Source: Pseudomonas chlororaphis subsp. chlororaphis (lineage in GTDB: Bacteria; Pseudomonadota; Gammaproteobacteria; Pseudomonadales; Pseudomonadaceae). Taken from it: a stretch of 64,000 bases of DNA. The DNA is taken from positions 3,286,001-3,350,000 of the forward strand of contig NZ_CP027712.1 of NCBI RefSeq assembly GCF_003945765.1. The letters run 5' to 3'. A program made the translations under genes and the position numbers. Positions within the stretch are counted from its first letter, which is position 1. Each line of letters starts with the position of its first letter. Of this stretch, positions 33,547 to 43,417 are shown piece by piece. Below the pieces are notes generated by a model, which was not told the origin of the DNA, searched no databases, and was given only the letters and a program-made list of their open reading frames with translations.

Positions 33547-33612
33547 GTAGCCGCTGCCGAGCCTGCGAGGCTGCGACCGGTTTGGGCGGCATTCCGACGT
33601 AGTAATCGCAAA
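33547..33612. repeat. Half repeat element between mtlD and mtlY
   Basis: Left end of the GTAGCCGCTGCCGAGC family plus part of the interior (GGTTTGGGCGGCATTCCGAC). It is similar to the unit at 30036 but lacks a recognisable right end. Confidence 0.75.
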
Positions 33613-33661
33613 ACGTCAGTCCGCGATCTGCCTGGATCAACGCACCCGCGACAGGCAAGCA

Positions 33662-35143
33662 TCAGCGGTCCCGGGCCAACACCCGCTCCAGGGTGAGGGT
33701 CACGCCGTTGTCGCGCAGGCTGCTGTAGCAGCGTTCGAAGGCTTCGACAAAGGCGGGCGAGTTGGGGATGGCGCTGCCGAAGATCTCCTCGACCGCCAGC
33801 AATCGCTGGCTGATCAGTGCGTCGTCCGCCACCAGCGCCTGGCAGAACGCGGCGCGCGGGTCGGGAATGCGGTAGGTGTCGCCGTTTTCGTCCACGCCCT
33901 TGAGGTACCGGGCCCAGGCGGCGACCACCAGGGCGGCGCGCTCGGTATCGCGGCCGTCGGCGATCAGGCGGTTGAGGGTCGGCACGCTGAACTTGGGCAG
34001 CTTCGACGAGCCGTCGGAGCAGACCCGCTCCAATTGGTCGGCAATCGCCCGGTTGGAGAAACGCGCCACCAGGGTGTCTTTGTAGGCACTCAGGTCGATG
34101 CCCGGCACCGGCGCCAGTTGCGGAGTCACGTCCAGGTCCATGTAGGCGCGCATGTACGTCACGAACAGCGGGTCGGCCATGGTCTCGTGGACAAAGCGAT
34201 AACCCTTGAGGAACCCCAGGTAGGTCAGGGCCAGGTGGCTGCCATTGAGCAGCTTGATCTTCATCTCCTCATAGGGTGTGACGTCATCGGTGAATTGCAC
34301 GCCGACCTTTTCCCAGGCCGGCCGGCCGCTGACGAACTTGTCTTCCAGCACCCATTGCGCAAAGGGCTCGCAGACCACCGGCCAGGCGTCGTCGATGCCG
34401 TGCTGGTCGTGCAGTTGCAGGCGGTGAGCGGTGCTGGTCATCGGCGTGATGCGGTCGACCATGGCATTGGGGAAGCTGACGTGGGTGGCGATCCAGTCGC
34501 GCAGGTCGGCGTCGCGCTGCCCGGCGAAGGCCAGCAGCGCCTTGCGGGTCACCGCGCCGTTGTGCGGCAGGTTATCGCAGGACATCAGGGTAAAGGCCGG
34601 GACCCCGGCCGCCCGGCGCTGGGCCAGGGCCGCGCAGAGAAAACCGAACACGGTCTGCGGCTGCTGCGGGTGGGCCAGGTCGTGCTGGATCTGCGGCAGG
34701 TGGGCCATGAACTCGCCGCTGCTGTCGTCGATGCAGTAGCCACCCTCGGTGATGGTCAGCGAGACGATGCGGATCTGCGGGTCGGCCAGTTTGTCGATCA
34801 GCGCCTGTGCGCCGTCTTCGGCCAGCAGCATCTCGCTAATGGCGCCGATCACCCGCACTTCGGCGGCATCGCTGTCGCCCAGCTCAAACAGGGTGAACAG
34901 GTAGTCCTGGCCGGCCAGGTCGTCGCGCGCGCGGCGGTCCTCGGCGCGCAGGCCGAGCCCGCAGATGCTCCAGTCCAGGCCTTCGCCGGTGTTCATCAGG
35001 GCATCGGTGTAATAGGCCTGGTGGGCCCGGTGGAAACCACCCACGCCGATATGCACCATGCCTTGCCGGGTCTCGGCCAGGTCGTAGGCGGGCAGGCGGA
35101 CTTCAGGGGCCAGGTGGTGGAGGTTGTGTCGGTTCAGTTTCAT
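33662..35143 (-). CDS. mtlD: Mannitol/polyol 2-dehydrogenase
   Basis: A 493-residue polyol-specific long-chain dehydrogenase oxidising D-mannitol to fructose, and arabitol/glucitol in the Pseudomonas enzyme, with NAD. The N-terminal Rossmann motif is GVGGFHRAHQAYYTD. The family signature K-x4-N-x2-H occurs in KIKLLNGSHLAL, with the catalytic lysine. Length equals the characterised P. fluorescens enzyme (493). Lies 14 bases after mtlK. Confidence 0.95.
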   Translation of the reverse strand: MKLNRHNLHHLAPEVRLPAYDLAETRQGMVHIGVGGFHRAHQAYYTDALMNTGEGLDWSICGLGLRAEDRRARDDLAGQDYLFTLFELGDSDAAEVRVIGAISEMLLAEDGAQALIDKLADPQIRIVSLTITEGGYCIDDSSGEFMAHLPQIQHDLAHPQQPQTVFGFLCAALAQRRAAGVPAFTLMSCDNLPHNGAVTRKALLAFAGQRDADLRDWIATHVSFPNAMVDRITPMTSTAHRLQLHDQHGIDDAWPVVCEPFAQWVLEDKFVSGRPAWEKVGVQFTDDVTPYEEMKIKLLNGSHLALTYLGFLKGYRFVHETMADPLFVTYMRAYMDLDVTPQLAPVPGIDLSAYKDTLVARFSNRAIADQLERVCSDGSSKLPKFSVPTLNRLIADGRDTERAALVVAAWARYLKGVDENGDTYRIPDPRAAFCQALVADDALISQRLLAVEEIFGSAIPNSPAFVEAFERCYSSLRDNGVTLTLERVLARDR

Positions 35144-35157
35144 CGTTCGGTTCTCGT

Positions 35158-36261
<1,104 letters not shown>

Positions 36262-36290
36262 GACGGGCCTCCATGTTTCTGAATGTCGAT

Positions 36291-36391
36291 GTAGCCGCTG
36301 CCGCAGGCTGCGACAGGCACCGAAGGGGCCTCGGCGTCTGTGCGATCGCTGGCGAGCCTGCGGCTCGATCGCAGCCTTCGGCAGCGGCTAC
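36291..36391. repeat. Complete short palindromic repeat between mtlG and mtlK
   Basis: Begins GTAGCCGCTGCCGCAGGCTG and ends GCAGCCTTCGGCAGCGGCTA plus C, with a 60-base interior. The ends are inverted copies and form a long potential hairpin inside the operon transcript. Confidence 0.85.
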
Positions 36392-36403
36392 GGGGTTCGA
36401 TGT

Positions 36404-37234
36404 TTATTTCACGGCGCCGAAGGACAGGCCGCGCACCAGTTGTTTCTGGCTGATCCAGCCGAAGATCAGGATCGGCGCGCAGGCCAGGGTCGAGACCGCC
36501 GAGAGCTTGGCCCAGAACAGCCCTTCGGGGCTGGAGTAGGAGGCGATCAGCGCGGTCAGCGGCGCGGCGTTGGACGAGGTCAGGTTCAACGACCAGAACG
36601 CCTCGTTCCAGCACAGGATCAGCGACAGCAGCACGGTGGAGGCCAGCCCGCCCTTGGCGATCGGCAGCAGCACCCGGAGCATTTCCTGGCCCAGGGTCGC
36701 GCCGTCCAGCCGCGCGGCCTCGAGGATGTCCCGGGGGATGTCCTTGAAGTAGGTGTAAATCATCCAGACCACGATCGGCAGGTTGATCAGGGTGTAGATC
36801 GCGATCAGCGCGATGCGCGTGTCCAGCAGGCCAAAGCTCTTGGCCAGCAGGTAGATCGGCATCAGCACGCCCACCGGCGGCAGCATCTTGGTCGACAGCA
36901 TCCACAGCAGGGTGCGCTTGGTGTTGCGGGTTTCGTAGAAGGCCATGGAGTAGGCCGCCGGCACCGCGATCAGCAGGCACAGGGCGGTGGCGCTGAAGGA
37001 GATCACCACCGAGTTCCAGGCGAAGGCGAAGTAGTTGCTGCGCTCGTTGATGTGCAGGTAGTTCTCCAGCGTCGGCGTGAAGATGAACTGCGGCGGGGTG
37101 GCAAAGGCGTCGATTTCGCTCTTGAAGCTGGTCAGCAGCATCCAGAAGATCGGGAAGAAGATCAGGATCGCGATGGCCCAGGCCAGGGTGCCGAGCAGCA
37201 GGCTTTGCAGGCGGCGGGATTGTTGCAGGGTCAT
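36404..37234 (-). CDS. mtlG: Polyol ABC transporter permease
   Basis: A 276-residue inner-membrane permease of the MalG type with six predicted helices and the EAA loop (LEAARLDGATLGQEMLRVLL) that docks the ATPase. I chose the ATG at 37234 with GAGG upstream rather than the GTG three codons earlier. It follows mtlF by 10 bases. Confidence 0.93.
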   Translation of the reverse strand: MTLQQSRRLQSLLLGTLAWAIAILIFFPIFWMLLTSFKSEIDAFATPPQFIFTPTLENYLHINERSNYFAFAWNSVVISFSATALCLLIAVPAAYSMAFYETRNTKRTLLWMLSTKMLPPVGVLMPIYLLAKSFGLLDTRIALIAIYTLINLPIVVWMIYTYFKDIPRDILEAARLDGATLGQEMLRVLLPIAKGGLASTVLLSLILCWNEAFWSLNLTSSNAAPLTALIASYSSPEGLFWAKLSAVSTLACAPILIFGWISQKQLVRGLSFGAVK

Positions 37235-37244
37235 GGCGCGCACC

Positions 37245-38171
37245 TCAGGGCTTGTCAGTCAGGTTTTTGCCGAGCATCCGTACCAGGATGATCGCGGCGA
37301 TATTGGCGATGACCACGGCGATCAGGCCGCCGGCCGAGGCCATGCCCACGTCGAACTGCACCAGCGCCTGGTTGTAGATCAGGTAGGCGAGGTTGGTCGA
37401 GGCGTAGCCCGGGCCACCGTTGGTGGTGGTGAAGATTTCGGCGAACACCGAGAGCAGGAAGATGGTCTCGATCATCACCACCACCGAGATCGGCCGCGCC
37501 AGGTGCGGCAGGGTCAGGTGCCAGAAGATCGCGATGGCCCCGGCGCCATCCAGGCGCGCGGCTTCCTTCTGTTCCTGGTCCAGCGACTGCATGGCGGTCA
37601 TCAGGATCAGGATCGCGAACGGCAGCCACTGCCACGAGACAATGATGATGATCGACAGCAGCGGGTAGTGGGCCAGCCAGTCCACCGGCTGGGCGCCGAA
37701 CAGCTTCCACACCGCGGCGAGAATCCCCGACACCGGGTGAAAGATCAGGTTCTTCCAGATCAGCGCGCCCACCGTGGGCATGATGAAGAACGGCGAGATC
37801 AGCAGCACCCGGACAATGCCGCGGCCGAGGAACTCGCTGGCTTCCAGCAGGGCGCTGATCAGCACCCCGAACACCACGCTGATCAGCAGCACGCTGCCGA
37901 CCAGCAACAGGGTGTTGGCGGCCCCGGGCAGGAAGCCCGAGTCGGTGAGGAAGTAGCTGAAGTTCTCCAGGCCGACGAACTGGTTCTCGCCGGGGTACAG
38001 CAGGTTGTAGCGGATCAGCGAGAAGTACAGGGTCATGCCCAGGGGCACGATCATCCACAGCAGCAACAGCGCCACCGAGGGGCTGACCAGGAACCAGCCG
38101 GGGTTGAGCAGGCGGCGCTTGCGCGCGGCTTGGGGGATTTGCAGATGAGCGTTGGCAGTCGAGGTATTCAT
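37245..38171 (-). CDS. mtlF: Polyol ABC transporter permease
   Basis: A 308-residue MalF-like inner-membrane permease. The N-terminal cytosolic tail is followed by six helices and the EAA motif (KEAARLDGAGAIAIFWHLTL). I chose the ATG at 38171; a GTG three codons upstream is possible. About 130 bases with a REP doublet lie between it and mtlE. Confidence 0.93.
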   Translation of the reverse strand: MNTSTANAHLQIPQAARKRRLLNPGWFLVSPSVALLLLWMIVPLGMTLYFSLIRYNLLYPGENQFVGLENFSYFLTDSGFLPGAANTLLLVGSVLLISVVFGVLISALLEASEFLGRGIVRVLLISPFFIMPTVGALIWKNLIFHPVSGILAAVWKLFGAQPVDWLAHYPLLSIIIIVSWQWLPFAILILMTAMQSLDQEQKEAARLDGAGAIAIFWHLTLPHLARPISVVVMIETIFLLSVFAEIFTTTNGGPGYASTNLAYLIYNQALVQFDVGMASAGGLIAVVIANIAAIILVRMLGKNLTDKP

Positions 38172-38200
38172 GGCGATCACAACCGTTCAGGTGTGTTTTC

Positions 38201-38294
38201 TGTGCAGGAGCGAGGCTTGCCTGCGACGAACGATGACGCGCTTATCGGACAGACCGCGGTGCGGCTATCGCGGGCAAGCCTCGCTCCTACAGAG
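38201..38294. repeat. Inverted REP pair between mtlE and mtlF
   Basis: Units TGCAGGAGCGAGGCTTGCCT (38203-38222) and its inverse CGGGCAAGCCTCGCTCCTAC (about 38271-38290) enclose about 50 bases. Being placed right after the binding-protein gene, it recalls the REP hairpin after malE in E. coli that protects the upstream message. Confidence 0.85.
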
Positions 38295-38302
38295 GACGGG
38301 GA

Positions 38303-39613
38303 TTACTTGGGGTAGCCGGCGCGTTTCATTTCACGTTCGGTGGTCTGCTGCGCGGCGGCCAGGGCCTGGTCGACCGTGGTCTGGCCGATCAGCGCGGCGG
38401 AGAACAATTTGCCGACCTGAGTGCCGATGGCCTGGAACTCGGGGATGGTCACCAGCTGGATACCGATGTAGGGCACCGGCTTGAGGGTCGGCCTGGTCGG
38501 GTCGGCGACTTTCAGCGACTCCAGGGTCACCCTGGCAAACGGCGCGGCCTGCATATAGGCCTCGCTGTAGGTGGAGGCGCGAGTGCCTGGCGGTACGTTG
38601 GCGATGCCGTCTTTCTCGGCGACCAGGGCCCCGTATTCCTTGGACGTGGCCCAGGTGGCGAAGGTCTGCGCGGCGTCCTTGGCCTTGGAACTGGTGGGGA
38701 TCGCCAGCGCCCAGGAGTACATCCAGGCGCTGCCCTTGTCAGTCACCTGCTGCGGCGCGTAGGTAAAGCCGACGTGTTCGCTGACCTTGCTCTGCGACTT
38801 GTCGGTGACGAAGGAGCCGGCGACGCTGGCATCGACCCAGATCGCGCACTTGCCGCTGTTGAACAGCGCCAGGTTCTCGTTGAAACCGTTGCTGGAGGCG
38901 CCGGGCGGGCCGGCCTTTTTCATGGTGTCGACGTAGAAGGCCAGGGCGTTTTTCCATTCCGTCCCGTTGAACTCCGGCTGCCACTGCTCATTGAACCAGC
39001 GCGCGCCGAAACCGTTGGCCAGGGTGGTGATCAGGGCCATGTTTTCGCCCCAGCCGGCCTTGCCGCGCAGGCAGATGCCGTACTGTTCCTGCTCGGGTTT
39101 GTTGAGCTTGCCGGCGAACTCGCCGATCTGCTCCCAGGTCGGGTGTTCGGGCATGACCAGGCCGGCGTCCTTGAACAGGTCGGTGCGGTAGTAGGTCATC
39201 GAGCTTTCGGCGTAGAACGGCAGGGCGTACAGCGTGCCCTTGGCCGACAGGCCTTCGCGTACCGAGGGGAAGATGTCCTGCAGGTCATAGGCGGCGGGCA
39301 GGTCCTGCATCGGTTGCAGCCAGCCCTTGGCGCCCCAGAGTGCGGCTTCGTACATGCCGATGGTCAGCACGTCGAACTGCCCGCCCTGGGTGGCGATGTC
39401 GGTGGTCAGGCGCTGGCGCAACACGTTTTCTTCGAGCACCACCCAGTTCAGCTTGATGTCCGGATGCTCGCTCTCGAAGGCTTTCGAGAGTTTCTGCATG
39501 CGGATCATGTCGCTGTTGTTGACGGTGGCGATGGTCACGGTCTGGGCGCCGAGGCTGACGCCGCTGAGGGTCATGCAGGTGGTGACGAGCAGGGCTTTGA
39601 TGCAGGGTTTCAT
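38303..39613 (-). CDS. mtlE: Polyol ABC transporter periplasmic binding protein
   Basis: A 436-residue extracellular solute-binding protein family 1 precursor. The signal peptide (KALLVTTCMTLSGVSLG) ends near residue 23, then TVTIATVNNSDMIRMQKLSK begins the mature fold. Conserved family segments include YALPFYAESSMTYYRTDLF and GKCAIWVDASVAGSF. It captures mannitol, glucitol or arabitol for MtlFGK. First gene of mtlEFGKDYZ, with a strong ribosome site (AGGAGTGCACG). Confidence 0.94.
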   Translation of the reverse strand: MKPCIKALLVTTCMTLSGVSLGAQTVTIATVNNSDMIRMQKLSKAFESEHPDIKLNWVVLEENVLRQRLTTDIATQGGQFDVLTIGMYEAALWGAKGWLQPMQDLPAAYDLQDIFPSVREGLSAKGTLYALPFYAESSMTYYRTDLFKDAGLVMPEHPTWEQIGEFAGKLNKPEQEQYGICLRGKAGWGENMALITTLANGFGARWFNEQWQPEFNGTEWKNALAFYVDTMKKAGPPGASSNGFNENLALFNSGKCAIWVDASVAGSFVTDKSQSKVSEHVGFTYAPQQVTDKGSAWMYSWALAIPTSSKAKDAAQTFATWATSKEYGALVAEKDGIANVPPGTRASTYSEAYMQAAPFARVTLESLKVADPTRPTLKPVPYIGIQLVTIPEFQAIGTQVGKLFSAALIGQTTVDQALAAAQQTTEREMKRAGYPK

Positions 39614-39723
39614 CGTGCACTCCTCTTCCGGGCCCGGTGGGCGGCAGAAGGACGGTTATTGTTGTTGTGTCTTCCGGATGCTGGGAAGAATGTGGGCTGA
39701 TTACAGCCCTCAACGACCGCGCC

Positions 39724-39742
39724 TGACAAATCATCCCTGACA
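39724..39742 (-). promoter_or_regulatory. Direct repeat of TGACA upstream of mtlE, candidate AraC-type activator site
   Basis: CTGACA at 39723-39728 and again at 39737-39742, a spacing of 14 bases, about 110-130 bases upstream of the mtlE start. Direct repeats of this kind are typical of AraC-family activators such as MtlR. Assigned on position only. Confidence 0.3.
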
Positions 39743-39910
39743 CTTGAATCGATACTTTTTTGCACTGCGATGAAATCCTCCGCCCGGCGCAAGCCGCCAT
39801 GGGCCAAGGATTCGCCCGTTCGAGCCGGGTAAAGCAGGGGAGATTGCGTATTGGTTTTTTTACCGTGGCGGCCTGGACCGGAGAACGGCGAGAAGGTGCC
39901 GATGACAGCG

Positions 39911-39938
39911 GCGAAGCCCCGGTCGACCGGGGCTTCGC
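39911..39938. terminator. Perfect 28-bp palindrome after the siderophore receptor gene
   Basis: Two 14-base arms, GCGAAGCCCCGGTC and its exact complement, with no loop base to spare, 15 bases past the receptor stop codon. It has no T-run, so it may be a stabilising hairpin or a protein site rather than a classical terminator. Confidence 0.45.
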
Positions 39939-39952
39939 ACTGAGGGGAGGGG

Positions 39953-42160
39953 TCAGAAGCTATAGGTGGCCGACATGATCGCCGCGCGCGCGTCGCCGTA
40001 TTCGATGGCCGAGGAGCGTGTCGTCGAGCCGCTCTGCTGGCGTACCCGTTCCACGTAGTCCTTGTCGAACAGGTTGTTGACGTTCAACTGCAGGTCGAGG
40101 TTGTGGTTGACCTTGTAGCCGAGCATGGCGTTGTGCACCCAGTAGGCATCCAGCTTGGCGCGGGTGCTGGAGCTGACGTTGCGCTCGCTGACATAACGAG
40201 TGCCGTAACCCAGGGTCCAGCCGGCCGGTAGTTCATAGGTGGTCCACAGGTTGAGCGAGCGCGGCGGCGTGTTGCCCAGGGCCTGGCCCTTGCGCGCGAT
40301 GCCCGAGGCGGTATTCGCCGCGTTGAGGATTTCGCTGTCGAGGAAGGTGTAGTTGGCGAACACATCCCACTGCTCGCTGACATGCCCGGTGACGCCGACT
40401 TCCACACCTTGCACCCGCTGCTTGCCGGCCAGTTGGGTCGAACCGTCGGCCATGGTTTCCCGGGCGTTGCTCTTCTCTACGCGAAACAGCGCGGCGTCCA
40501 GTTCCAGGCGCTTGTCCAGCAGCTCCCACTTGGTGCCCAGTTCCCAGGTTTCGTTCTTCTCCGGCGCCAGGTCCTGGTTGCCCTTGCTCAAGCCGCCGCC
40601 GGTGGAGGCCAGGTTCTCGGCGGAAGGGTTGAAGGAGTTGCCCCAGGCGGCATAGATGCGCCCGTTCTCGGTCGGCTTGAACACCAGCCCGGTGCGCGCG
40701 CTGGCCTTGTTCGTGTCCGAGGCCAGGCTGTCGCTCTTCACATGGCTGGCCGAGTATTTGTCGACATCGCCCTTGATCTTGTCGTAGCGCAGGCCGAGGT
40801 TGAGGTCCCAGCGCTCGCTCAGGGCGATGGTGTCGAACAGGTAGTACGCCTGGCCCTTGAGGGTGGTCTCGGTGTAGCCGCTGGTGGCCTTGTTGACCGG
40901 GCCGCTCCAGCGCCCGGGCGGGCTGCCCAGGGCGTAACCGTTGCGCGGATACAGGGCTGTGCTCAGGCCGTGGTTGTAGGTCTTCAGGTCGAGGGTTTCC
41001 CGGGACAGTTCCAGGCCCGCCACCAGGTCGTGGCGCATGCCGGCGAACTCGAAGTCGCCGATCAGGTTGGTCTGGTTGATCCACATCTCGGTGGTGGCGT
41101 CGCGTCCGTAGGCCTGGGGCCCGGCCGGGCGGTAGCGACCCGCCGGCACGCCGCTGGTGTTGACATGGGACGCCGAGACGATGGTGTCGCGCGCGGTGCG
41201 ACTGTAGCGCGTGAGGTTCTGCAGGCGCAGGTGGTCGTTGAAGTCATGCTCGAAGTCGGCGGTGAAGGCGTTCTGTTCGATCTCTTCCTTGTCGAGGTTC
41301 TTCCAGCCGAAATAGGCATCGCGCTTGACCCCGGCCAGCTTCTTGCCGTCGAGCGCCGGCACGCCATAGTCCGGCAGGTTGTCGTCGCTCTGGTGGAAAG
41401 CGCTGAGGGTCAGCCGGGTGGCGTCGCTGAAGCCCAGGCGCAACGAGGGCGCGATGCCCCAGCGCTCGCGGTCGATTTTCTCGCGGCCGGGCACATCGTT
41501 CTGATGGCCCATCAGGTTGATCCGCACCGCGCTGTCCTGGCCGACACCTTCCAGCGGCTGGTTGCTGTCCAGCGTCAGGCGGTAGTAGTTGTCGCTGCCG
41601 AGGCTGCCGCCGAGGCGGGTGAAGGTCTGGTTCTTGGGCTGTTTGCTGACCACGTTGATGCTGCCGCCGGTGGTGCCGGCGCCGCCGAACACCGAGTTGG
41701 GGCCCTTGATGACCTCCACCTGCTCGACGTTGAAGGTGTCGGAACGGTTGGTCTGCGCGCTGTCGCGCAGGCCGTCGATCTGCATGTTGCTGTTGGCCGA
41801 GAAGCCGCGGATGTTGATGCTGTCCCCCGAGCCGCCACCGCCTTCGCCGGCATTGAAGGTGATGCCGGACACGTTCGACAGCACCTGGCGCAAGCTCAGC
41901 GCCTGTTGTTCCAGGATCAGCTTGGGTGGCACCACGGTGATGGTCTGCGGGGTGTCCAGCAGCGGCACCACGTACTTGGCGGAGGCCGAGCGTTCGGTGC
42001 GGGAACCGGGTTGCTCGGCCTCGACCTTGATGTTGTCCAGTTGCAGGGATTTCTGCCGTTCGCCGGCTTCGGCCGCGCCGGCGCAGGAGGCCAGGGCAAG
42101 GCCCAGGGTAGAGGCCAGGAGGCGATGTTGTGGCAAGGCAGATGGGGCTTTCGTTTGCAT
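39953..42160 (-). CDS. TonB-dependent catecholate siderophore receptor, Fiu/PiuA-like
   Basis: A 735-residue outer-membrane receptor for iron-siderophores. The signal peptide (LLASTLGLALASCAGAAEA) leads straight to a plug domain (VVPLLDTPQTITVVPPKLI; SINIRGFSANSNMQIDGLRD; VEVIKGPNSVFGGAGTTGG), without the N-terminal signalling domain of FpvA-type receptors. A 22-strand barrel ends in ARAAIMSATYSF. Segments such as EQVEVIKGP, SKQPKN and NLMGHQNDVPGREK follow E. coli Fiu and Pseudomonas PiuA. The ligand is probably a monocatechol or similar. A Fur-box-like sequence lies upstream, and an AraC regulator is divergently transcribed. Confidence 0.88.
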   Translation of the reverse strand: MQTKAPSALPQHRLLASTLGLALASCAGAAEAGERQKSLQLDNIKVEAEQPGSRTERSASAKYVVPLLDTPQTITVVPPKLILEQQALSLRQVLSNVSGITFNAGEGGGGSGDSINIRGFSANSNMQIDGLRDSAQTNRSDTFNVEQVEVIKGPNSVFGGAGTTGGSINVVSKQPKNQTFTRLGGSLGSDNYYRLTLDSNQPLEGVGQDSAVRINLMGHQNDVPGREKIDRERWGIAPSLRLGFSDATRLTLSAFHQSDDNLPDYGVPALDGKKLAGVKRDAYFGWKNLDKEEIEQNAFTADFEHDFNDHLRLQNLTRYSRTARDTIVSASHVNTSGVPAGRYRPAGPQAYGRDATTEMWINQTNLIGDFEFAGMRHDLVAGLELSRETLDLKTYNHGLSTALYPRNGYALGSPPGRWSGPVNKATSGYTETTLKGQAYYLFDTIALSERWDLNLGLRYDKIKGDVDKYSASHVKSDSLASDTNKASARTGLVFKPTENGRIYAAWGNSFNPSAENLASTGGGLSKGNQDLAPEKNETWELGTKWELLDKRLELDAALFRVEKSNARETMADGSTQLAGKQRVQGVEVGVTGHVSEQWDVFANYTFLDSEILNAANTASGIARKGQALGNTPPRSLNLWTTYELPAGWTLGYGTRYVSERNVSSSTRAKLDAYWVHNAMLGYKVNHNLDLQLNVNNLFDKDYVERVRQQSGSTTRSSAIEYGDARAAIMSATYSF

Positions 42161-42194
42161 AAGAAACGCTCTCTTTTTTTGTGAGAGTGAATCC

Positions 42195-42213
42195 TATTTG
42201 AGAATTATTGCTA
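42195..42213 (-). promoter_or_regulatory. Fur-box-like site upstream of the siderophore receptor
   Basis: ATTTGAGAATTATTGCTAA, about 35-53 bases upstream of the receptor ATG. It resembles the GATAATGATAATCATTATC consensus as overlapping GAGAAT/ATTATT hexamers and would explain iron repression. Confidence 0.5.
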
Positions 42214-42400
42214 AGAGCGGCTGCGAGGGGGCTACTTGCGGCTATCCCGCGAAATTTAGGACGTTTCTCGGTGGAACCCAGTAAAAGTCACTACTGGGTA
42301 TCGGACGTATGCTGCACTTTAGATAAAAGCGCTCTGGCTTTTTACCGGTCACTGCCTAAGATGACCGGCCATCTCTTTATGCAGGAAGCCGTTCAGCGCG

Positions 42401-43417
42401 ATGTCGGAAAAAGACACCATCTCCATGCAACTGGTGCGCGAAGCGCTGCTGCAAAGCTGCGCCCCGGGTGCCGCCAGCGATGAAGTGCTGCTCAAGGCCG
42501 GTATCGACCCGGCCCAGCTGGACGTCAGCGCCGCCCGCGTGCCCGCGCTGGCCTATGCCCGGCTGTGGCGCCTGCTGGCCCGGCGCACGGACGACGAGTT
42601 CTTCGGCATGGACCCGCGCAAGCTCAAATCCGGCAGCCTGGCGTTTCTCTGTCGCACCGCCATGGCCCGGCAGAACCTGGCCGCAGGCCTGGAATCCGGG
42701 CTGGTGTTCCTGTCGCTGATGCTCGAACGGCTGCCGGCCCAATTGGTGCGCCAGCAGAGCCTGGCGGAGATCGTCCTGCTGGAGGATGAGCAGGCACCGC
42801 GCCGCGCCTTCACCTATTTCACCTACTGGATGATCGTCCACGGCGTGGCCTGCTGGCTGGCCGGGCGGCGCATCCCGATCCTGGCCATCGAGCTGCGCTG
42901 CCCGGAACCGGATTTCTGCGACGACTACCAGGTGATGTTCTCGCAGAACCTGCGCTTCGACCGGCCGCGCACGCGGATGATCATTGCCGCCGACTGCCTG
43001 GATCTGCCGATCAAGCGCAGTGACGAGGAGCTCAAGCGCTTCCTGGCCCAGGCGCCGGCCAACATCCTGGTCAAATACCGCGACCCAGAGAGCCTGGCCA
43101 GCCGCATCAAGCACGACCTGCGCCAGCTGCCCGCGGCCCAGTGGCCGGAAACCGAGAGCCTGGCCCACAGCCTGTGCATGTCGGCCTCGACCCTGCGCCG
43201 CCGCCTGGCGGAAGAAGGGCAGACCTACCAGGGCCTCAAGGACGGGGTGCGCAAGGAGCTGGCGATCGCCTGGCTGGCCGAGCCGCAGATCAGCTTCACG
43301 GAAATCGCCAGCCGCCTGGGCTTCGCCGACGCCAGCTCGTTCTACAAGGCCTTTCGCAAATGGTCCGGTTCCAACCCCGGGCACTATCGCAGCCTGATCC
43401 TCAACGACCCGACCTGA
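42401..43417 (+). CDS. AraC-family transcriptional regulator with arabinose-binding-like N-terminal domain
   Basis: A 338-residue regulator. The N-terminal two thirds is the helical domain found in OruR/ArgR-like Pseudomonas AraC proteins (LVREALLQSCAPGAASDEVL; AYARLWRLLARRTDDEFFGM). The C-terminal 100 residues contain the double helix-turn-helix (SLCMSASTLRRRLAEEGQTY; TEIASRLGFADASSFYKAFR). The start ATG at 42401 has a weak ribosome site; residue 9 Met is an alternative. It is divergent from the receptor gene and 590 bases upstream of the acyl-CoA operon in the same direction. It could regulate either; control of the fatty/branched acid operon is my preference. Confidence 0.85.
   Translation: MSEKDTISMQLVREALLQSCAPGAASDEVLLKAGIDPAQLDVSAARVPALAYARLWRLLARRTDDEFFGMDPRKLKSGSLAFLCRTAMARQNLAAGLESGLVFLSLMLERLPAQLVRQQSLAEIVLLEDEQAPRRAFTYFTYWMIVHGVACWLAGRRIPILAIELRCPEPDFCDDYQVMFSQNLRFDRPRTRMIIAADCLDLPIKRSDEELKRFLAQAPANILVKYRDPESLASRIKHDLRQLPAAQWPETESLAHSLCMSASTLRRRLAEEGQTYQGLKDGVRKELAIAWLAEPQISFTEIASRLGFADASSFYKAFRKWSGSNPGHYRSLILNDPT

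Larger units (their letters stand above)
39614..39952. other. Promoter region of the mannitol operon and gap to the receptor gene
   Basis: About 340 bases. It should contain the mtlE promoter and regulator sites, and it holds a perfect palindrome near the receptor stop. The activator gene mtlR, which in P. fluorescens is close to mtlE, is not next to the operon here and was not seen in the window. Confidence 0.5.

Noticed and set aside
39911..39938. Classical rho-independent terminator for the siderophore receptor
   Set aside because: The palindrome is perfect, but no T-run follows on either strand, so it was recorded only as a hairpin with modest confidence.
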